Source of the DNA: Pontibacter litorisediminis
GTDB lineage: Bacteria; Bacteroidota; Bacteroidia; Cytophagales; Hymenobacteraceae
Reading direction: 5' to 3'
Assembly: GCF_029360645.1 (NCBI RefSeq)
Contig: NZ_JARDUA010000001.1
Coordinates: forward strand, 310,001-374,000
DNA: 64,000 nt
Position 1 is the first letter of the stretch; each line of letters opens with the position of its first letter. A program made the position numbers and the translations under genes. The notes beneath the pieces are model-generated. The model was not told where the DNA came from and searched no databases. It was given only the letters and a program-made list of their open reading frames with translations. This document shows positions 60,701 to 64,000 of the stretch, in pieces.

Positions 60701-60887
60701 GCACATAACAGCGCCAGGCCAGCATACGCAGGTGCGCATTATGAGCGTTACAGGGGCAGAGGTGATGCAGGTAAAATTAGAAAACGGGCACAACCGCCTG
60801 AATGTCTCGCAGCTGCCGAAGGGCATCTATACCCTGGAGCTGTACGACGGGCAGAAGCAACTCTACCAGCGTTTTGTAAAAGAATAG
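57759..60887 (+). CDS. M4 family (thermolysin-like) metalloprotease with two GEVED domains, FN3 and T9SS sorting domain
   Basis: Large secreted zinc protease of 1042 aa. Signal peptide MRKVYILASLLIGGLSWQAS; propeptide with FTP/PepSY domains to about residue 220; peptidase with HEIGH (His378, Glu379, His382) and the third ligand Glu402 in ALNEGLSDIW, plus GVHTNSGVLNYWFYLLS of the M4 C-domain. Then a GEVED domain (about 565-705, ending GYGEVEDYTV), a fibronectin type III domain (about 710-795), a second GEVED domain (800-945, ending YGEVEDYSV), and a C-terminal type IX sorting domain (LYPNPTHDYLHITA to LYQRFVKE). It is exported by T9SS and released or attached to the surface. A terminator follows. 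Confidence 0.95.
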   Translation: MRKVYILASLLIGGLSWQASAQDNFGQRVKASVAEANGAPTLIDFKAAGNQAVRASEAAQTLRSYLGMGPEEELKLKKQDTDHLGMTHQRYAQYYQQVRVEYGDFTIHSKNGVVQAMSGELKKVKGLSTKPALPERAALQRALAYIGAKAYAWQDKDQEAWIKKEKNNPRATFMPDGELVIVKNYLSPDKAKQGEHTLAWKFDIYAMEPLSRDYVYVDAHSGDIVHKDAIIKHAVATGAAATRYSGTQNITTDSYSGTYRLRDYSRGSGIETYNCNTGTSYNAATDFTDSDNNWSSAEFNNTAKDNAALDAHWAAQKTYDYFKNKHNRNSFDGNGAKIKSYVHFDKSYENAFWNGSVMTYGDGATRFDALTSLDVGAHEIGHAVCSNTANLVYSYESGALNEGLSDIWAAAVEYYAAPNKATWLIGEDIDKQRPSLRSMSNPNAEQQPDTYKGSYWYSGSGDNGGVHTNSGVLNYWFYLLSVGQSGTNDLGVSFNVSGIGIESAAKIVYRMESVYMTANSNYADARTYAIKSAEDIFGAGSNEVIQTTNAWNAVGVGGKYGEIAYCSSQGSNSSYEWIARVKIGSFTKTSGAAGYSDFTGTTISLAAGSSNAVTLTPGFASTTYNEYWKIWIDYNKDGDFDDAGELVFDAGGLSKTAVSGTMNIAASATGTTRMRISMKYNGAQTSCESFGYGEVEDYTVSFSSAPTACAVPAGLSASTISSSAATVSWSAVSGASSYNVRYRASGATAWATVSSTSTSRSLTGLSASTTYEFQVSTVCSGSSSSYSASASFTTSAGSVSYCASKGSNSSYEWIDLVQFAGINRTSGNDGGYKDNTSLMATVATGSSNTIYISAGFASSAYTEYWKVWIDFNQDGDFDDSGELVVSGSSSSSGTLSATVNVPATASLGTTRMRVSMKYNAAQTACETFSYGEVEDYSVNISNTLAAVAAASRSGVAGKVEQLGEALPAPALLYPNPTHDYLHITAPGQHTQVRIMSVTGAEVMQVKLENGHNRLNVSQLPKGIYTLELYDGQKQLYQRFVKE

Positions 60888-60914
60888 CATATCAATACTC
60901 CTGATAAATTTATT

Positions 60915-60947
60915 CAGCACCCGGTTTTATGGCCGGGTGCTGTCTTT
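60915..60947 (+). terminator. Terminator of the M4 protease gene
   Basis: CAGCACCCGG / CCGGGTGCTG stem with an 8-nt loop and TCTTTATT downstream. Confidence 0.8.
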
Positions 60948-61023
60948 ATTGGGGCTGTAGTTTGATTGGGAGATGCTATACTTTCTCCTGCCCTCCAACC
61001 ATAAACTTTTAAGCAGACGTGCG

Positions 61024-61031
61024 TATATTTG
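61024..61031 (+). promoter_or_regulatory. Bacteroidota -7 element (TATATTTG) before the SDR gene
   Basis: Exact TAnnTTTG match 27 bp before the ATG at 61059; no clear -33 element. Confidence 0.5.
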
Positions 61032-61058
61032 TAGCTACAAACAACAAAGTATAAAAGT

Positions 61059-61775
61059 ATGGAATCAATAAAAGGAAAGAACGCACTGGTAACCGGAGCC
61101 GGAAAAGGGATTGGCCGCGCCATTGCCCTTGCTTTAGCCGAGGAAGGGGTAAATGTGGCGCTCATGGCCCGCACCACCAGCCAGTTGGAAGAGGTAGCCG
61201 AGGCCGTAAAAGCGAAAGGCGTAAAGGCCGCCGTGGTAACGGCAGACGTGACCGACATCAACGCCGTGAACCAGGCTGTTACGCAGGCACGTGAGGCGTT
61301 AGGCCCGATCGACATTCTGATCAACAACGCCGGGGTGGGCGCCTTTGCCAAGTTCCTGGAAATGGAGCCGGAGAAGTGGGAAAGCATCATTAAGGTGAAC
61401 CTGCTGGGGCCTTACTACGTGACGCGCGCCGTGCTACCGGAGATGATCGAGCGCCAGACAGGCGACATCGTGAACATCTCCTCTACCGCCGGGCAAAAAG
61501 GGGCTCCTGTAACCAGCGCCTACAGTGCCTCCAAGTTCGGTTTAATCGGCATGTCCGAGTCGCTGATGCAGGAGGTGCGCAAGCACAATATCCGTGTTAG
61601 CACCCTTACCCCAAGCACGGTAGCCACCGACATGGCCATCGACCTGAAGCTGACCGACGGTAATCCGGAGCGCGTGATGCAGCCGGAAGACTTTGCAGAA
61701 CTGATCATCTCGCAGCTGAAACTGAACAGGCGTGTGTTCGTGAAGGAAGCGGGCTTGTGGTCTACAAATCCGTAA
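61059..61775 (+). CDS. SDR family 3-ketoacyl-ACP reductase-like protein
   Basis: Cytoplasmic short-chain dehydrogenase of 238 aa, FabG-like. Coenzyme motif [30 protein letters not shown] (pointing to NADP), [20 protein letters not shown], the active site [20 protein letters not shown] then [10 protein letters not shown] (Ser, Tyr-x-x-x-Lys), and [12 protein letters not shown]. All catalytic residues are present. Because no acyl carrier or fas genes are nearby, a ketone or acyl substrate cannot be chosen. It is transcribed alone and ends at a bidirectional terminator. Confidence 0.9.
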   Translation: MESIKGKNALVTGAGKGIGRAIALALAEEGVNVALMARTTSQLEEVAEAVKAKGVKAAVVTADVTDINAVNQAVTQAREALGPIDILINNAGVGAFAKFLEMEPEKWESIIKVNLLGPYYVTRAVLPEMIERQTGDIVNISSTAGQKGAPVTSAYSASKFGLIGMSESLMQEVRKHNIRVSTLTPSTVATDMAIDLKLTDGNPERVMQPEDFAELIISQLKLNRRVFVKEAGLWSTNP

Positions 61776-61792
61776 ATGTTAGTTAGCCCATA

Positions 61793-61831
61793 AAACAAAA
61801 GCCCGAAGCGATAACTTCGGGCTTTTGTTTT
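61793..61831. terminator. Bidirectional terminator between the SDR and SusC genes
   Basis: Long stem AAAACAAAAGCCCGAAG / CTTCGGGCTTTTGTTTT around a 6-nt loop. The SusC stop codon touches its right edge. Confidence 0.9.
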
Positions 61832-64000
61832 ATAGTTGCAAGCCTAGTCCTAAGGAGAAGGTTGTTGGCTGCGGATACTGGCCGTAGTCTATTCCTCCTG
61901 CAACTTCTGGGTCCTGGCCACTGTACTTTGTCAGGACAAAAGCATTTTGCACGGTAGCCATGGCTTTCCAATGTGCTTGGCCATGGTAGGCGCTCCCCAG
62001 ATCATAGCTAAAGTTCAGGTACTGCAAACGCAAGAAAGCCCCCTTCTCTAAATAGTGGTCCGTTCTGGAGTGCAGAACCCTGTACTCATTCTCAACAAAG
62101 CTTTCTGTCGCATTTTTAAGGTATCCGTTATCAAAGTTTGGTGCAGCATAATTGGTGATACCATTGGCATAATTGTACACATGGTGCCCTAGCGCACCGT
62201 TCAGCAGCAAACTTGCCTCTATTCTTTTATACCTGATGTCTGTGCTAAAACCGACCAGGGCAGAGGGGTCTGCAGAGCGTGACAACCGCGGAACGACATG
62301 GCCATACTCATTCGGCTTATGCTTCCCCGGTAAGGGCAATCCTTTTTCGTCGTAAAGCTGCTCAAAGAGGTAAAAGGCATGCGCAGCAGAACCTTTCTGT
62401 AACCCCAAGGCAAACATGTCATCCGGATACTGGACATAGGAGAAACCATCCACAAGCGCTACCACCTCATTCGCAATGGTGGTTAAATGGGCGCCAATTT
62501 CCCACCGCCAAGAACCAGCATCCTTAAGTACATAGCCTAGGCTTGCCTCTACCCCAGAGGCTTTATACTTACCCATGTTCAAAGGCACCCGGAAACGGCT
62601 AGTGGCAATGGATACAAGCGGGTACAGCAGCAAGTCCTCGGTTAAAGAGCTGTAATAATTCAGGTTGACTTGCAGCTTTCCTTGCAGCACCTCTCCGTGC
62701 AGACCGGCATTCCATTTTGACGTGGTTTCAGCTGTTGATCTTTCGCCCCGCAATGTCTTACTCCCAATCGCATCCGGATTGGCATGCCTGCTATAGTTAG
62801 CGTACGCCCTTAGCTCTGACAGCCAGGGATTCCCTTTCAAAAAAGCTTCTTTGGAAATATTCCAGAATCCTCCCACGCCTCCGGAGAGCAGTGGACTGGC
62901 CGCGGGAAAACCTGACACCTCCTGGCGTGAGGCGGCAGCACTCAGGCTATACTTGTCCTTTACAGAAACAGCAGCATTTCCGAACATGCCTGCCGAAACT
63001 ATTTTTTCCCAGTAGTGGCTTTCCCGCGCATGCTCCATTATGATACTGCCATCCACGTCAAAGGGAGAAAAATCGTCACGCGACAGCTCTGTTTCTTTAC
63101 CTAAAGTGCCAAGCGTAATGGTTAGCTTGCTGCTGATGGATTTTACCTCGTGGTCCAGGTTTAGAAACAGCTCATTCTGTTTCCAGTTCTGCTCCCGCGT
63201 ATACCGCTGCACCCAACCGTTGTTGTGTGGTACAGCAGCCATGTCAGCGGGCCTGAAAGTAATAAACTCATTATCCTGCCTCTGGAAAGCATGCCGGAAA
63301 TTGATGCTAAGCGAAGGGAGGAAATGCAGCCTGTATTGTAGGTGCGCTTGCCCCAGCAGGTGCCTGGTCTCGTCTGTGTCCTGGCGCTGCTCAAGCATAC
63401 TTAGCGGATTAGGGGCATAAGTGGCGTACTTCTCATAGGTAAAATACCCCCCGTACTTATTATCTGCGTGCACCGGCTGCGTAGGGTCAAACGCCCAGGC
63501 ACTGGTGATGGCCTTTTCATCTGCTACCAATAGCTTTTGGTTCACATTGCTGAAGTGGAGGTTCAGGTTGAGGTGATGCTTCCAAAAGCTGGGGTTGAGC
63601 GATACTGCAAGAGAGTTTCTCCGGTTGCTCGACTCCTTTAAGATGCCGTTCTCCTTCAGATGACCAAGTGACACACTGTAGGGCACTGCCTGAAGGATAG
63701 CACCGCTCATCCGTAAATGCTGGTCGTGGCTGAAGGCTTTACCAAAAATAACATCCTGCCAGTCTGTGTTGTGTTCGCCAAGCAGGTGCGCCTGATCAGG
63801 GTAAAGCTCCCCCACAAGTTCTCTGAACCTGCCGGCATCCAGCACAGGCGCTTTCTTGCGCAGTATGGAAATACCTGCCGTGGTATTATAGTTAAGCCTT
63901 ACTTTTTCTCCAGTACCCCCTATTTTGGTGGTGATGTACAGGACACCGTTTGCAGCCCTGCCCCCATACATAGCCGCGAGCGGGTCATCTTTCAGCAGTG
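61830..64000 (-). CDS. SusC/RagA family TonB-linked outer membrane receptor (partial, N-terminus off the right edge)
   Basis: C-terminal 723 residues of a nutrient transporter. At the window edge the plug domain ends with LLKDDPLAAMYGGRAANGVL and YITTKIG, the hallmark motif of SusC/RagA proteins. The rest is a 22-strand-type barrel, including RDDFSPFDVDGSIIMEHARE, KWNAGLHGEVLQGKLQVNLN and LGYVLKDAGSWRWEIGAHL, ending at YGQYPQPTTFSLGLGLQL with an aromatic-poor last strand. The signal peptide, carboxypeptidase-like domain and TonB box lie outside the window. No SusD follows downstream; any partner gene would have to be elsewhere. Substrate unknown. Confidence 0.92.
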   Translation of the reverse strand, partial: LLKDDPLAAMYGGRAANGVLYITTKIGGTGEKVRLNYNTTAGISILRKKAPVLDAGRFRELVGELYPDQAHLLGEHNTDWQDVIFGKAFSHDQHLRMSGAILQAVPYSVSLGHLKENGILKESSNRRNSLAVSLNPSFWKHHLNLNLHFSNVNQKLLVADEKAITSAWAFDPTQPVHADNKYGGYFTYEKYATYAPNPLSMLEQRQDTDETRHLLGQAHLQYRLHFLPSLSINFRHAFQRQDNEFITFRPADMAAVPHNNGWVQRYTREQNWKQNELFLNLDHEVKSISSKLTITLGTLGKETELSRDDFSPFDVDGSIIMEHARESHYWEKIVSAGMFGNAAVSVKDKYSLSAAASRQEVSGFPAASPLLSGGVGGFWNISKEAFLKGNPWLSELRAYANYSRHANPDAIGSKTLRGERSTAETTSKWNAGLHGEVLQGKLQVNLNYYSSLTEDLLLYPLVSIATSRFRVPLNMGKYKASGVEASLGYVLKDAGSWRWEIGAHLTTIANEVVALVDGFSYVQYPDDMFALGLQKGSAAHAFYLFEQLYDEKGLPLPGKHKPNEYGHVVPRLSRSADPSALVGFSTDIRYKRIEASLLLNGALGHHVYNYANGITNYAAPNFDNGYLKNATESFVENEYRVLHSRTDHYLEKGAFLRLQYLNFSYDLGSAYHGQAHWKAMATVQNAFVLTKYSGQDPEVAGGIDYGQYPQPTTFSLGLGLQL

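Larger units (their letters stand above)
1..64000. repeat. Dispersed heptamer AAGTATA/TATACTT
   Basis: By hand count about 47 AAGTATA and 43 TATACTT occur in the window, one per roughly 700 bp, both in genes and in spacers. At this base composition about 6 are expected. The wider core AAGTAT/ATACTT is also enriched. One copy forms the full palindrome AAGTATACTT at 17306-17315. It is not the -7 promoter element (TAnnTTTG), since the spacing of TTTG does not fit in most copies. Confidence 0.8.

Noticed and set aside
1..64000. AAGTATA/TATACTT as the Bacteroidota -7 promoter box
   Set aside because: Most copies lie inside genes, both orientations are equal, and TATACTT does not place TTTG at the TAnnTTTG spacing.
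1..64000. The heptamer as the Chi site of the AddAB-like enzyme
   Set aside because: Chi sites are polar and strand-biased; here the two strands carry nearly equal numbers. A genome-wide replichore analysis would be needed to reopen this.
1..64000. tRNA, rRNA, CRISPR arrays, insertion sequences
   Set aside because: I looked for tRNA T-loops, regular repeat-spacer patterns and transposase motifs and saw none; short RNAs could be missed by eye.

Overview
The window is a chromosomal stretch of a Bacteroidota bacterium, most likely a Cytophagales member of the Hymenobacteraceae (Pontibacter-like). The evidence is a SusC/RagA TonB-linked receptor, a type IX secretion sorting domain, S46 and cyanophycinase-type peptidases, DUF3127, Bacteroidota promoter elements (TAnnTTTG) with few clear Shine-Dalgarno sites, and the general protein style. 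G+C looks a little above 50 % by eye. I found no rRNA, tRNA, CRISPR array, insertion sequence or prophage. About 50 protein genes lie on both strands, many in convergent pairs separated by bidirectional hairpin terminators.

Layout. 1-5.9 kb: a truncated lipoprotein gene, an M1 aminopeptidase, a YciF-like ferritin-fold protein, then cyanophycinase, a HAD hydrolase and a convergent isoaspartyl peptidase, which together could degrade cyanophycin to amino acids. 6-10.8 kb: an OB-fold DUF3127 protein with an SSB-like tail, an AlbA_2 protein, a PIN-PhoH ATPase and small envelope proteins. 11-15.5 kb: dipeptidyl-peptidase 11, an M19 dipeptidase and a methyltransferase. 15.6-22.8 kb: a TetR regulator and a complete RND efflux operon (outer membrane factor, adaptor, pump). 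22.8-27.4 kb: nirK (copper nitrite reductase fused to cytochrome c), nirV, sco and an outer-membrane porin, preceded by two phased FNR/CRP-like sites. 27.4-39 kb: a subtilisin, SDR enzymes, a NuiA-like nuclease inhibitor, a CrtI-like oxidoreductase, other flavoproteins and a DEAD-box RNA helicase with a long leader. 39-47 kb: an unassigned 178-residue protein with an FtsZ-like sequence pattern, then an AddA-like/AddB-like recombination pair split by a VOC gene and repeat-rich spacers. 47-57 kb: an outer-membrane protein, a FUSC exporter, oxidoreductases, an AraC/aldehyde dehydrogenase/DUF779 module, MsrA and a class IV aminotransferase. 57-64 kb: a T9SS-exported M4 metalloprotease, an SDR reductase and the C-terminal part of a SusC receptor.

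The strongest unexplained signal is at the sequence level. The heptamer AAGTATA/TATACTT occurs about 90 times by my hand count where roughly 6 would be expected from base composition. It is balanced between strands, is found inside genes and between them, and forces otherwise rare ATA codons into AGT-ATA and ATA-CTT pairs. Other notable signals are candidate operators, an SSB-like tail on DUF3127, and intergenic inverted repeats around addA, the VOC gene and addB.
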